Shown: positions 19,142 through 28,750, counted from the stretch's first letter. The stretch is 64,000 nt of DNA from Leadbetterella byssophila DSM 17132 (GCF_000166395.1 NC_014655.1:1054001-1118000); one strand, 5' to 3'. Translations and numbers: made by a program. The notes: generated from the letters alone by a model not told the origin.

Positions 19142-20680
19142 TTGAACGAAACGACCCAACATATCTCCTCTCTCGCATTACGTCAAAGCGGCGTTCGCTT
19201 ACCTCATGTAGTCGAAATTGAAGCCGCCGTACTAGGAGCATTGTTGATCGATAAGGATGCCATTAACCTCATAAAAGAGTCTATCATTCCGGATAGCTTC
19301 TTTGTTGAAGAACATCGCATCATCTACCAGGTCATTCTGGAAATGTCTGAAGCCGGAGAGGCTATTGATACCCTCAGTGTCACCAGAGAACTCAGAAACA
19401 GGGCACTCATCAGGCAAGTAGGCGGTCCCAAATTTGTAGCCAGCCTGACTACCCACGTAAACTCAGCCTCTAACATTGAGTTTCACGCCATGATTATGGC
19501 TCAGGCCGGTATTAAGCGAGAAATGATACGTGTGGCGCAGGAAATCATGCACCAAGGGGCAGAAAACGAGTTGGATATCTTTGACCTCTTAAACAAGACG
19601 GAACAATCCTTTTTTAAGATCTCCGAAAGAAACATTCGTAAAAATTATGCGGATGCCAAAACCATCATGAAAAGCACCATTTCTGAGCTGGAAAGCAAGA
19701 AATTAAGCAATAATGAAGGTATTACAGGTATACCGAGCGGCTTCCGTGACCTAGATGGACTTACGGGAGGTTGGCAAAAGACAGAATTGATCATCATAGC
19801 GGCTCGTCCAGGTATGGGTAAGACGGCCTTCGTGGTATCTGCCATGAGAAATGCTGCCGTTGACCATAATAAAGCTGTGGCCATCTTCTCTTTGGAGATG
19901 TCTGCCACGCAGCTGATGCTAAGGATGATCTCTGCAGAAGCTGAGTTAGATAGTGAAAAACTTAGAAAAGGTACCTTGCAGCCCCACGAATGGGAGCAAT
20001 TGCATCATCGAATTAAGAAACTATCTTCCTCTCCCATCTACATTGATGATACACCTGCCTTAAGTATTCTGGAACTTAGAGCCAAATGCCGCCGACTAAA
20101 GGCCCAGCATGACTTGCAAATGGTCATCATTGACTACTTACAATTGATGACCGGGGATGCCGGAGCAGGGGTGTCTAACAGTCGTGAGCAAGAGATCGCT
20201 ACCATCTCCAGATCCTTAAAGAACCTAGCCAAAGAATTAGAGGTACCCGTAATTGCCCTGTCACAGTTGTCAAGGGCCGTAGAAACCAGAGGTGGTAATA
20301 AAAGGCCTCAACTATCCGACTTAAGGGAATCCGGTTCCATTGAGCAGGATGCTGATATGGTAATGTTCTTATATCGTCCGGAATATTATAAGATCATGGA
20401 AGACGAGAACGGTAACTCCACTGAAGGTATTGGAGAGGTGATCATAGCAAAGAACCGTGCCGGTATTACGGAGACCATTCCACTTCAATTCATAGGTAAA
20501 TTTACCAAGTTTGCTAACTTGGGTGAATATAATAATTCACTGGGAGGTGGAGCCTTGAGCCAATTTTCAGGCCTAGATCATTTTGAAGCCCAAGCCAGTG
20601 ACTCGGGCTTTAGTACCTTTAAGAGTAAGATCAACACCACCCCTGACGTATCATCCCCTGACGAGGAATATCCATTCTAA
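19142..20680 (+). CDS. dnaB: Replicative DNA helicase DnaB (likely TTG start)
   Basis: This hexameric replication-fork helicase has the N-terminal DnaB domain (AVLGALLIDKDAINLI), Walker A ARPGMGKTAF near residue 220, Walker B MVIIDYLQLM and the arginine-finger region RESGSIEQDADMVMFLYRP. No intein is present. No ATG lies at the N-terminus. TTG at 19121 overlaps the promoter box, so TTG at 19142 (LNETTQHIS) is the better start and gives about 32 residues before the conserved core, as in relatives. The product is about 512 residues. The end overlaps the convergent oxidoreductase gene by four bases. Confidence 0.92.
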   Translation: MNETTQHISSLALRQSGVRLPHVVEIEAAVLGALLIDKDAINLIKESIIPDSFFVEEHRIIYQVILEMSEAGEAIDTLSVTRELRNRALIRQVGGPKFVASLTTHVNSASNIEFHAMIMAQAGIKREMIRVAQEIMHQGAENELDIFDLLNKTEQSFFKISERNIRKNYADAKTIMKSTISELESKKLSNNEGITGIPSGFRDLDGLTGGWQKTELIIIAARPGMGKTAFVVSAMRNAAVDHNKAVAIFSLEMSATQLMLRMISAEAELDSEKLRKGTLQPHEWEQLHHRIKKLSSSPIYIDDTPALSILELRAKCRRLKAQHDLQMVIIDYLQLMTGDAGAGVSNSREQEIATISRSLKNLAKELEVPVIALSQLSRAVETRGGNKRPQLSDLRESGSIEQDADMVMFLYRPEYYKIMEDENGNSTEGIGEVIIAKNRAGITETIPLQFIGKFTKFANLGEYNNSLGGGALSQFSGLDHFEAQASDSGFSTFKSKINTTPDVSSPDEEYPF

Positions 20681-21684
20681 ACGTTTTTCACGGCGTTAAG
20701 GATCTCCAATTGCTTATGCATCTGTTCGAACTTTATCAATGGTTCCGATGGGCCATTAATAGAGGCTGCTAAGGCGCTAAAGAAATGGTACCAACTTCCT
20801 CTTTCTGTGTCTATCCTTCCTTCTATTTCTAAGCCATGAATTTGCGTTCTAAGGTAAGCTCTATTATCCTTTGGCTCAAAACCAAATTCTGAGTCGACAG
20901 GAAGCATTCCTTTCACTAAGTGATCCTCCTGTACGTCCATTCCGTATTTGGTAAAGCTACCTTTGGAACCATGTATTATATATTTTGGTCCTTGATCCTT
21001 CACTAAGAGACTTGAGCGCAAAAACACTTGTACCTTTCCCATTTGTAAGTTCAAATGGAAAGCATCATCTACACTGGAGTTCTCTCTTTGTGTATAGACG
21101 GAACCGCTAAATCTTTCCGGCAAACCAAAAAGGGTAATGGCTTGGTCCACTAAATGTGCTCCTAGGTCATAAAGGATACCATTTGTGGGATCCGGTGCCT
21201 CTTTCCAAGCTTTAGGATTCAATTCAGGCTTATAACGATCGAAATGCGCCTCATAAGAAAGAATTTCTCCCAAAATCCCTGATTTTATCACCCTTTTTAC
21301 AGTAAGAAAATCACTATCAAATCTTCTATTATGGAAGACGCTAAGCACTTTGCCGCACTTTCTTGCCGTATCAAACATCTCCTCTACATCTGTAGGATTA
21401 GCTGCTACGGGCTTTTCTACCAATACATGTTTTCCGGCCTGTAAAGCTTTAATAGCGTATTCCTTATGTGTAGAACTAGGTGAACAAATACTCACTAAAT
21501 CAATCTCAGGATCTGAAAGTAGATCTTCCCATTGGCTTAGTCTGTGAACCCCTTGAAATCTAGGTAGAGGCAATTCCTGTGATGTAACTATGGATCTTAA
21601 TTCAAAATCAGGATGAGTCAAAAAGAACGGAGCTTGTAAATGTCTACCTGACAAACCGAATCCTACCAAACCAACTCTTATCAT
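20677..21684 (-). CDS. Gfo/Idh/MocA family oxidoreductase
   Basis: This 335-residue NAD(P)-dependent dehydrogenase-like protein has an N-terminal Rossmann motif VGLVGFGLSGRHLQ at residues 4-17. The EKP motif is in KHVLVEKPVAANP near residue 92, where Lys is catalytic. LYDLGAHLVDQAITLFG has the catalytic-region histidine. The EKPVA and 'SGRHLQAPFF' features resemble the E. coli YdgJ/YhhX-type clade. Substrate is probably a sugar or cyclitol but cannot be read from sequence. It is a single-gene unit. Confidence 0.88.
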   Translation of the reverse strand: MIRVGLVGFGLSGRHLQAPFFLTHPDFELRSIVTSQELPLPRFQGVHRLSQWEDLLSDPEIDLVSICSPSSTHKEYAIKALQAGKHVLVEKPVAANPTDVEEMFDTARKCGKVLSVFHNRRFDSDFLTVKRVIKSGILGEILSYEAHFDRYKPELNPKAWKEAPDPTNGILYDLGAHLVDQAITLFGLPERFSGSVYTQRENSSVDDAFHLNLQMGKVQVFLRSSLLVKDQGPKYIIHGSKGSFTKYGMDVQEDHLVKGMLPVDSEFGFEPKDNRAYLRTQIHGLEIEGRIDTERGSWYHFFSALAASINGPSEPLIKFEQMHKQLEILNAVKNV

Positions 21685-21734
21685 AAAAATGGGATTTATT
21701 TCTCTATTTAATCAATAATTAAATTTTTAGCGAT

Positions 21735-22901
21735 TTATTTAAAGGCAGGTATGCCCGTAATCTCTTGACCTAAGATCAGTAAATGAATATCATGTGTACC
21801 TTCATATGTAATCACTGACTCCAAATTATTCATATGGCGCATGATGGAGAACTCACCGGTAATTCCATTCCCTCCTAGAATTTGTCGGGCTTCACGCGCT
21901 ATGTTCAAGGCCATGGCTACGTTATTTCTTTTTGCCATGGAAATCTGTGCTGAACTGGCCTTACCTGCGTTTTTATTCACTCCTAATTTCCAGGTGAGCA
22001 ATTGAGCCTTGGTAATCTCTGTTAGAAACTCTGCAAGCTTTTTCTGGGTCAATTGAAATGAAGCAATGGGCTTGTCAAATTGTATCCTTTCCAGTGCATA
22101 TTGCTTAGCCGTAAGGTAACAATCTACTGCCGCACCTATAGCACCCCATGAAATACCATATCTTGCATTATCCAGGCATTTTAATGGAGACCTTAATCCA
22201 TCTGCTCCGGGCAGTAAATTACTTTTGGGCACCTTAACTTCATCAAAAACTAACTCTCCGGTAGCACTGGCCCTGAGCGACCATTTATTCTTGATCTCAG
22301 GCGTACTAAAACCCTCCATTCCGCGCTCAACTATTAATCCTTTGATCCTACCCTGCTCATTCTTTGCCCAAACCACAGCAATGTCACAAAATGGAGCATT
22401 GGAAATCCAGGTTTTTGATCCATTTAGTATCAAAAAGTCCCCTTCCTCCCGAAAATGGGTCAGCATACCACCCGGATTAGAGCCAAAATCCGGTTCTGTC
22501 AGACCAAAACTACCTAGCCATTCTCCAGAGGCCAATTTAGGCAAATATTTAGCCTTTTGTGCTTCAGACCCAAACTCAAATATGGGAAACATCACTAATG
22601 AGCCTTGAACAGAAGCAGTGGATCTGATTCCTGAATCTACCCTTTCCAGTTCTTGCATCATCAAACCATAAGTGATATAATCCGCCCCCAGTCCCCCATA
22701 GGTTTCTGGAATGGTAGGACCAAACAAGCCCATCTCCCCCATTTTGGGCACTAAATGCCTAGGGAATGTAGCCTTCTGAGCATGGTCTTCAATAATGGGA
22801 CGGATCTCCCTTTGGCAAAATTCATGAACCGACTGTCTGACTAGAAGTTGCTCCTCAGTAAGCAGCTCTTCCATGCCGTAGAAATCAGGAAACCTTTCCA
22901 T
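21735..22901 (-). CDS. Acyl-CoA dehydrogenase, glutaryl-CoA dehydrogenase type
   Basis: This is a 388-residue FAD enzyme. GLTEPDFGSNPGGM binds flavin/substrate, and RVDSGIRSTASVQGSLVM near residue 90 is typical of glutaryl-CoA dehydrogenase. The catalytic base is the glutamate in VITYEGTHDIHLLILG near residue 370. Such enzymes oxidise and decarboxylate glutaryl-CoA to crotonyl-CoA in lysine/tryptophan breakdown. It starts three bases after the lysA stop on the same strand, so lysine synthesis and a possible lysine-degradation step share a transcript. Confidence 0.85.
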   Translation of the reverse strand: MERFPDFYGMEELLTEEQLLVRQSVHEFCQREIRPIIEDHAQKATFPRHLVPKMGEMGLFGPTIPETYGGLGADYITYGLMMQELERVDSGIRSTASVQGSLVMFPIFEFGSEAQKAKYLPKLASGEWLGSFGLTEPDFGSNPGGMLTHFREEGDFLILNGSKTWISNAPFCDIAVVWAKNEQGRIKGLIVERGMEGFSTPEIKNKWSLRASATGELVFDEVKVPKSNLLPGADGLRSPLKCLDNARYGISWGAIGAAVDCYLTAKQYALERIQFDKPIASFQLTQKKLAEFLTEITKAQLLTWKLGVNKNAGKASSAQISMAKRNNVAMALNIAREARQILGGNGITGEFSIMRHMNNLESVITYEGTHDIHLLILGQEITGIPAFK

Positions 22902-22904
22902 CTT

Positions 22905-24113
22905 TTATAGTTCAATTAAGATTTGATTCTTCAAGATATCCTCCATGGTTTCTCTTTTCCTTACCAAATGAGATTTCCCTTGGTAATAAAGCACCTCCGC
23001 AGGTCGGAATCTGGAATTGTAGTTGGATGCCATAGTAAAACCATAAGCACCGGCATTCCTGATGGCCATAATATCCCCTTCTTCCGTTTCCGGCAAGGTT
23101 CTGTCTTTGGCAATATCATCCGTCTCACACATATAACCCACGATATTATAGCGCTTTGAAGCTTCTTCTTTAGCCTTGCTGATATTGTAAACTCCGTGGT
23201 AGGCGTCATACATCATGGGGCGAATGAGATGATTAAGACCTGTGTTTAAGCCTAAAAGAGTACCATTTGGGTTATTCTTTACTACATTAACAGAGGCTAA
23301 CAATAAACCGGATTCACTTACAAGGTATTTGCCCGGCTCAAACCATAACTCTAGTTCTCTACCATAAGATGCACAAAACGCTTTGAACCTGGCACTTAGT
23401 TGTACTCCAAGATCCTCCATATCCGTCTCCACATCTCCCTCCTTGTACGGCACTTTAAAGCCTCCGCCAAAGTCCAGATATTGTAAGTTATCAAAATCTT
23501 TGGCTAGTTCAAACATAACCTCTGCCGCCTGAACGAAGGTACTTCCATCTTTGATATCAGAACCCGTGTGCTGGTGCAATCCCACTATACGCAACTGGTA
23601 TTTATTCACCAACTTTAAAATCTCCCCCTTTTGCTCAATAGGAATACCGAACTTAGAATTGCCATGGCCGGTAGAGATCTTTTCATTGCCTCCTCCTGCT
23701 ACATTGGGACGAATACGGATAAATACAGGTAGTGATGAACCATATTTTTGTCCGAACTTTTCTAGGGTAGAAAGATTGTCAATATTCACTAAAACACCCT
23801 CATTTACACAAGCTTCAATCTCGTCAAACCCTACACCAGAGGATGTAAAAGTGATCTGTTCAGGAGAAAACCCTGCTGAAAGTGCTAGTTTCATTTCCTG
23901 TGGAGATACTACATCTATATCTACCCCTAGCTTTTTCATTAATGCTAGTACGCTAATGTTAGTATTCGCCTTACATGCATACTTGATTTTCATATTCACC
24001 TCTTTGAAAGCCGCACGCAGCCTCTCTACTTTCGCAGCGATCACATCTCCGTCATACACGTACAGAGGGGTACCATAGTTTTCAGCTAATTCTAATAATG
24101 TAGTATTCTCCAT
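22905..24113 (-). CDS. lysA: Diaminopimelate decarboxylase
   Basis: This PLP-dependent fold-III enzyme makes lysine from meso-diaminopimelate. The PLP lysine is in KYACKANTN near residue 43. Other marks are GLHQHTGSDI, the glycine-rich LDFGGGFKVPY, the EPGKYLV phosphate-binding stretch and the dimer-partner motif CETDD. I start it at ATG 24113 (MENTTLLELAENYGTPLYVYD). The frame runs back to 24170, but the extra 19 residues are hydrophobic and absent from the family. It is co-directional with the acyl-CoA dehydrogenase. Confidence 0.93.
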   Translation of the reverse strand: MENTTLLELAENYGTPLYVYDGDVIAAKVERLRAAFKEVNMKIKYACKANTNISVLALMKKLGVDIDVVSPQEMKLALSAGFSPEQITFTSSGVGFDEIEACVNEGVLVNIDNLSTLEKFGQKYGSSLPVFIRIRPNVAGGGNEKISTGHGNSKFGIPIEQKGEILKLVNKYQLRIVGLHQHTGSDIKDGSTFVQAAEVMFELAKDFDNLQYLDFGGGFKVPYKEGDVETDMEDLGVQLSARFKAFCASYGRELELWFEPGKYLVSESGLLLASVNVVKNNPNGTLLGLNTGLNHLIRPMMYDAYHGVYNISKAKEEASKRYNIVGYMCETDDIAKDRTLPETEEGDIMAIRNAGAYGFTMASNYNSRFRPAEVLYYQGKSHLVRKRETMEDILKNQILIEL

Positions 24114-24333
24114 TTGAAAGGTATAAAACACAAAAATAAGAAGGATTGAGCTATAGCACACCATGCTCATTAAGAAATAATACCACTCACTTAAATATTT
24201 GCCTAATTATATAATTGCATTCGTATTTCTACTTGATATTCATTGTTTCGCGAATTATTATTGTAATTATAAGGCGAATATTTGACTTTGTAAAAACATA
24301 AAGACATATTGCATTATACTAATTCAACCAAGA

Positions 24334-25752
24334 ATGAAAATCTTCGTCAACTCTGAGGTCTCCACACTGGAGGCTCTTTTAATTCACAGTCCGGACAGCG
24401 GTTTAGGCAAAGTAGTACCATCAAAAGCGCAAGACTGGCTATTTGAAGACATTATTCATCTAGACACCATGCGCAAGAAGGAATACGACCTTTATGTGCA
24501 ATTGCTCCTGCACTTCTTAGATCCGGAAGTAATCAAAAATTACACACCTGATCCACAAAGAAGCTTTTTTAAACCAAACGGTCCCGGTTATTATAAATCC
24601 GACAAGGTATTAGACATTGAGAGACTACTTTGTGAGGTACTAGCTATTCCAGAAGTAAGAATTCCACTAGTTGCAGCTGTGTCTGCCATAGAAGAATGCT
24701 CTTATCTGGAGATGGAACATTTTCTAAAGTACTCTGACAGAGAACTATCCAAGATTCTATTGACCGGAATGACAGAAGAAGGTGAGATGTTCTTCCCTCC
24801 TGTCCCCAATCTGATTTTCACCAGAGATATTGGAGTGGTTGTGAATGATCATATTCTCTTAACCCGCCCCTCGAAATTAGCTAGAACCCGAGAGTCATTA
24901 ATAGCAAAATATATCTTCTTTAACCATCCTTATTTTCAGGAATTTAGACACAATATCATAGAGATAGAAGAAGATGAAGAGCACTTCCTTTTACCGGAAG
25001 ACAAAACCAGACGTGTAGACACACTGGAAGGAGGAGATGTCATGATGGTGGCTCCAAACCATTTGTTGATTGGAATTTCAGAAAGGACCACCCTGGAAGC
25101 TGCACGTCAAGCTATGGATAAATTGTTCCAAAAGAAGGTTGTCCAAAAGGTGAGTATCATTAAGATTCCAAACAAAAGGGACTTCATGCATATTGACACG
25201 GTCTTCACTCCTATCAAGAGAAATGTCTGGGTACTGTTAAAAGCTATAGTAAAACCTCAAAGGAATAATGAAGAGGGCTGGAGGGATTTACAGCCCACCC
25301 CCATGGAGGAGCAAGTACTGATCCGAACTTTTGAAAACACAGATAAAGGGATAGTTTGCAGAGAAGTAGAAAACTTAGAAGCCCTGCTGGAAGATATTTC
25401 TAAAACGGATTTAGCCTGCACGGAAAAAGTAGAATTTGTGTATTCAGGAAATGACCAATTCCCCTATGGAGAGAGGGAACAATGGACAGATTCCTGTAAC
25501 CTCCTGGTCTTAAAAGAAGGTGTAGCCATAGCCTACGACAGAAACGATAAGACCAATGCAGCTTTTGAAGCCAAAGGTTTTAAAATAGTAAAAGCAGAAG
25601 ATGTCTTAAGTCAATTCCAAAAAGGCACACTTAATCCGCATGAAATGGAGAATACCATTATTCTGCTACCTTCAGCAGAATTGTCTCGAGCGCGGGGAGG
25701 TTCACATTGTATGAGCTTACCCTTACGCAGAGCTAGGATTTTTGAAAAATAA
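24334..25752 (+). CDS. Arginine deiminase family protein
   Basis: At 472 residues this is a guanidino-modifying enzyme that should convert arginine to citrulline and ammonia. The active-site elements are in order: FTRDIG near 161, EGGDVMM near 232, HIDTVFTPI near 286 and the nucleophile cysteine in GGSHCMSLPL near 461. It is longer than bacterial ArcA (about 410), and the Bacteroidota form is a distinct branch. It is 40 bases from a ctlX-type gene. No arginine/ornithine antiporter or carbamate kinase is present, so this is not a classical energy-yielding ADI operon. Confidence 0.85.
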   Translation: MKIFVNSEVSTLEALLIHSPDSGLGKVVPSKAQDWLFEDIIHLDTMRKKEYDLYVQLLLHFLDPEVIKNYTPDPQRSFFKPNGPGYYKSDKVLDIERLLCEVLAIPEVRIPLVAAVSAIEECSYLEMEHFLKYSDRELSKILLTGMTEEGEMFFPPVPNLIFTRDIGVVVNDHILLTRPSKLARTRESLIAKYIFFNHPYFQEFRHNIIEIEEDEEHFLLPEDKTRRVDTLEGGDVMMVAPNHLLIGISERTTLEAARQAMDKLFQKKVVQKVSIIKIPNKRDFMHIDTVFTPIKRNVWVLLKAIVKPQRNNEEGWRDLQPTPMEEQVLIRTFENTDKGIVCREVENLEALLEDISKTDLACTEKVEFVYSGNDQFPYGEREQWTDSCNLLVLKEGVAIAYDRNDKTNAAFEAKGFKIVKAEDVLSQFQKGTLNPHEMENTIILLPSAELSRARGGSHCMSLPLRRARIFEK

Positions 25753-25792
25753 TAATAAAATTGAACAACTAAAACCTTAAATAAGAAAGGCT

Positions 25793-26716
25793 ATGCAAGA
25801 GCAAGTAACATCTAATTTACTGATGATTAGGCCAGTAAATTTTGCCTTTAACCCGGAAACCGCAGCCACCAATACCTTTGTGCATCCGAATGAACTCCCT
25901 GAAAAGGATATAAATAAGAAAGCTCAAGATAATTTTGACGAACTCGTTGAGCAATTGCGACTTAGAGACATTCAGGTCCACGTTTTTGATGACACAGATT
26001 ATCCTTATACTCCGGATAGTATTTTCCCGAACAACTGGATATCTACTCACCATTCCGGAAAGGTGATGCTCTACCCTATGGAGGCTCCTAACCGTAGAGC
26101 AGAAAGAAGACAAGACATTTTAGATTTCCTAAAAAAGAATTTTGATTTTCATGTACTACTAGATCTGACTCACTTTGAAAGTGAAGGGAAGTTCTTAGAA
26201 GGAACCGGTTCCTTGGTGCTTGATAGAATGAATAGGATAGCCTATGTGGCAAGATCCAGCAGAACGCATCCGGATGTATTGAAGGCCTGGCAAAAGGTGA
26301 TAGATTATGAACTTGTGCTGTTTGAAGCCTATGATAAAGAGGATAACTTGGTTTACCATACTAATGTGATGATGAGTATGGGAGACACTTTCTGTGTCAT
26401 ATGTTTAGATGCCATCAAGGATCCTGACCAAAGACTAATGGTAAAACAGAAATTAGAGAAGACCGGTAAGAACATCATGGAGATATCCTTGGAGCAGATG
26501 CACCATTTTGCCGGAAACATGCTTTTGGTGAAGAATAAAAAGGACAAAAACTTCCTAGTGATGTCAGATCAGGCCTATTTCTCTCTAAGAAGAGAACAAA
26601 TAGACACCATGGATTATTTTGCTGAGATATTACATACTGACCTAAATATTATAGAAACAGTGGGTGGAGGTTCTGCTCGCTGTATGATTGCAGAAATACA
26701 TTTACCTGAGAAATAA
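25793..26716 (+). CDS. ctlX: Citrulline utilization hydrolase CtlX-like
   Basis: This 307-residue amidinotransferase-fold protein has PDSIFPNNWISTH (the substrate-binding aspartate loop) near residue 75, FLEGTGSLVLDR near residue 133, the catalytic histidine region YHTNVMMSMGD and the nucleophile cysteine in GGGSARCMIAEI near the C-terminus. It matches the CtlX group, which processes citrulline. The arginine deiminase immediately upstream supports a two-step arginine to citrulline to ornithine route in one operon. The end product is inferred, not shown. Confidence 0.85.
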   Translation: MQEQVTSNLLMIRPVNFAFNPETAATNTFVHPNELPEKDINKKAQDNFDELVEQLRLRDIQVHVFDDTDYPYTPDSIFPNNWISTHHSGKVMLYPMEAPNRRAERRQDILDFLKKNFDFHVLLDLTHFESEGKFLEGTGSLVLDRMNRIAYVARSSRTHPDVLKAWQKVIDYELVLFEAYDKEDNLVYHTNVMMSMGDTFCVICLDAIKDPDQRLMVKQKLEKTGKNIMEISLEQMHHFAGNMLLVKNKKDKNFLVMSDQAYFSLRREQIDTMDYFAEILHTDLNIIETVGGGSARCMIAEIHLPEK

Positions 26717-26718
26717 CC

Positions 26719-27870
26719 ATGAATAGAAAACTAAGAATGGGTATGGTAGGTGGAGGACAAGGGGCCTTCATCGGTGCTGTACATAGAACGGCTGCTGCCA
26801 TTGACGGAGAGATTGATCTGGTTTGTGGAGCTTTCAGCTCTACCGCGGAGAGATCTAAAGCCTCCGGAGAACTCTTAATGATAGATCCAGCCCGCTGCTA
26901 CGGGGATTATAAGGAAATGATCAAAAAAGAGAGCAAGAGGAAGGATAAAATGGACATAGTATCCATAGTTACCCCAAATCACATGCATTTTGCACCGGCA
27001 AAGATGGCTTTAGAGCATGGATTTCATGTGATTTGCGATAAGCCGGTAACCTTTACGCTAGCAGAAGCCAAAAAACTTAAAGAAGTTATCCAATCCACGG
27101 GCTTGACCTTCGCCTTAACGCATAACTACACGGGCTACCCCATGGTAAAACAAGCCAGAGCACTAGTGAGAAGTGGAGCTATAGGTAAGATCCGTAAGGT
27201 AGTGGTAGAATACCCTCAAGGTTGGTTAGCCTTCCTAGAAGAGAAAAAAGGCTACAAACAAGCGGAATGGAGAACAGACCCAAAACGCTCCGGAATAGCA
27301 GGAGCTATAGGAGATATAGGCACTCATGCTGAAAACCTAGCCGAATACATCACGGGTTTAAAGATCACTTCTCTGTGTGCTGATGTATCCACTTTTGTAG
27401 ATGGTAGATTATTAGACGATGATGCCAGTGTACTTCTAAGATTTGATAACGGTGCCAAAGGAATCCTGTATTGCTCTCAAATAGCAAACGGTGAAGAGAA
27501 TGCCCTTAGAATTCGTGTTTATGGAGAATTAGGAGGATTGGATTGGAGACAAGAAGAGCCAAATACTTTGGTTCATAAATCCCAAACCTTTCACCGCATT
27601 TACCGCCCTAATGTGGGAGAATTAGATCCTTTAGCTCAGGCAAACATCCGTCTCCCGAATGGGCACCCAGAAGGTTATTTGGAAGCGTTTGCAAACATAT
27701 ACAGAAACTTTGCCAGGACAGTGAGAAAGCGCATGAATGGCGAAGAACCTTCTGAAATTGAACTGGATTTCCCCAGCATTGACGAGGGAATTAGAGGCAT
27801 GCTCTTTATTGAGTCTGTGATTCAAAGTGGAAAAAGCAAAAGCAAGTGGGTCGACTTTAAAGAAGCTTAA
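26719..27870 (+). CDS. Gfo/Idh/MocA family oxidoreductase
   Basis: At 383 residues it has an N-terminal nucleotide-binding motif MGMVGGGQGAFIGAVHR and the EKP-equivalent HVICDKPVTFTLAEA, where Asp replaces Glu. GAIGDIGTHAENLAEYITG is the catalytic region. It begins two bases after the ctlX stop, so it is the third gene of the arginine-deiminase operon and ends at a strong terminator. It is only distantly similar to the paralogue at 20677-21684. The substrate is unknown. Confidence 0.86.
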   Translation: MNRKLRMGMVGGGQGAFIGAVHRTAAAIDGEIDLVCGAFSSTAERSKASGELLMIDPARCYGDYKEMIKKESKRKDKMDIVSIVTPNHMHFAPAKMALEHGFHVICDKPVTFTLAEAKKLKEVIQSTGLTFALTHNYTGYPMVKQARALVRSGAIGKIRKVVVEYPQGWLAFLEEKKGYKQAEWRTDPKRSGIAGAIGDIGTHAENLAEYITGLKITSLCADVSTFVDGRLLDDDASVLLRFDNGAKGILYCSQIANGEENALRIRVYGELGGLDWRQEEPNTLVHKSQTFHRIYRPNVGELDPLAQANIRLPNGHPEGYLEAFANIYRNFARTVRKRMNGEEPSEIELDFPSIDEGIRGMLFIESVIQSGKSKSKWVDFKEA

Positions 27871-27894
27871 ATCTACCTTACTTCAAATAATATT

Positions 27895-27928
27895 AAAGCC
27901 CTCTAATTTGCAAATTAGGGGGCTTTTT
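27895..27928 (+). terminator. Strong terminator of the arginine deiminase operon
   Basis: A nearly perfect 15-bp stem (AAAGCCCTCTAATTT paired with AAATTAGGGGGCTTT, one G-T) is followed by Ts at 27923-27927, 25 bases after the oxidoreductase stop. Confidence 0.88.
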
Positions 27929-27937
27929 GATGCGAAA

Positions 27938-28573
27938 CTACTGATAGAGATTTTCCTTCAATGTCAATGCTTCATGTACATGCGCATTAGACTCAAGCAC
28001 TTTTAAAATTAGATCAGCTACATTAACCCTTGAAATCCTAGAAGTTTTCGGTGTCAGATTTGTGCCGTATTCATATGAACTAATACCTGGGACATCCGTT
28101 AGTCCGCTAGGACGGATAAGGGTCCAATCCAAAGAACTAGCCTTCACCGCCTCCTCTTGACCTTCGTGATCTTTCCGAGCTGCCGGCATGACGAGCTTAA
28201 AGAGGGCTTTGCTGAACCAGGAAAGATTATCCCAACTCTCCCCTATTCCCATGGAAGACATGACCACTTATCGCTGCACACTTTCTTGTTGCATAGCTCG
28301 TATAATAGCAGCAGTTCCTGTGGTTCTTAGCCCAGAATTCTTATAAAGCTCACGTGAACCTAGAGTGCAGATCACTGCATTCTGGCCTTTGACGGAAGAT
28401 ATTACCGTATTTATATCAGAGAAATCACCGATCAGAACATTAATAGGCTTAGAAAAAACCGGCAAACGTTTCGGGTCACGAACCATAACTGTGACCTCGT
28501 GCCCACGGTCTAGAGCTAGCTTGACTACTTCAATACCTGTTTTACCTCTTGCTCCGAAAACGGCGATTTTCAT
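27938..28573 (-). pseudogene. NAD(P)-binding (NmrA/SDR-like) protein split by a stop codon
   Basis: Two frames in the same phase join into one protein of about 211 residues. Residues 1-101 hold the Rossmann motif VFGARGKTGIEVVKLAL and VRDPKRLP. A TAA at 28270-28268 interrupts it after ESVQR, and the sequence continues as VVMSSMGIG, SSLDWTLIRPSGLTD and INVAD-like elements. This is the atypical SDR group (NAD(P)H-binding, NmrA-like). A single change (for example TTA to TAA) explains the break. It is most simply a recent pseudogene; readthrough or sequence error are alternatives. Confidence 0.8.
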
Positions 28574-28588
28574 AAATTGACTTGGGAG

Positions 28589-28750
28589 TTAAAATTCTTT
28601 TGAATGATTTTCAGACTTTTTGCAGCGTAATAAATACAAAAGTCCACTGAGCCAACATAAAATTACGGTAATAAAACCAATGCTTACAGGGATAGACCAA
28701 TTTTTAAGCAAAAGTTTCCTTTGAGTTCCCCTATAGTGAGGAGGAAAATC
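28589..28750 (-). pseudogene. Possible fragment of a membrane protein
   Basis: A 53-codon open stretch between a TGA and a TAA encodes PPHYRGTQRKLLLKNW followed by a convincing transmembrane helix (SIGFITVILCWLSGLLYLL) and a charged tail. No start codon is evident and nothing coding precedes it, so it looks like the C-terminal remnant of a larger gene. I do not recognise the family. Confidence 0.35.

Noticed and set aside
24114-24170. Longer start of lysA
   Set aside because: It adds a 19-residue hydrophobic leader not found in this cytoplasmic enzyme.
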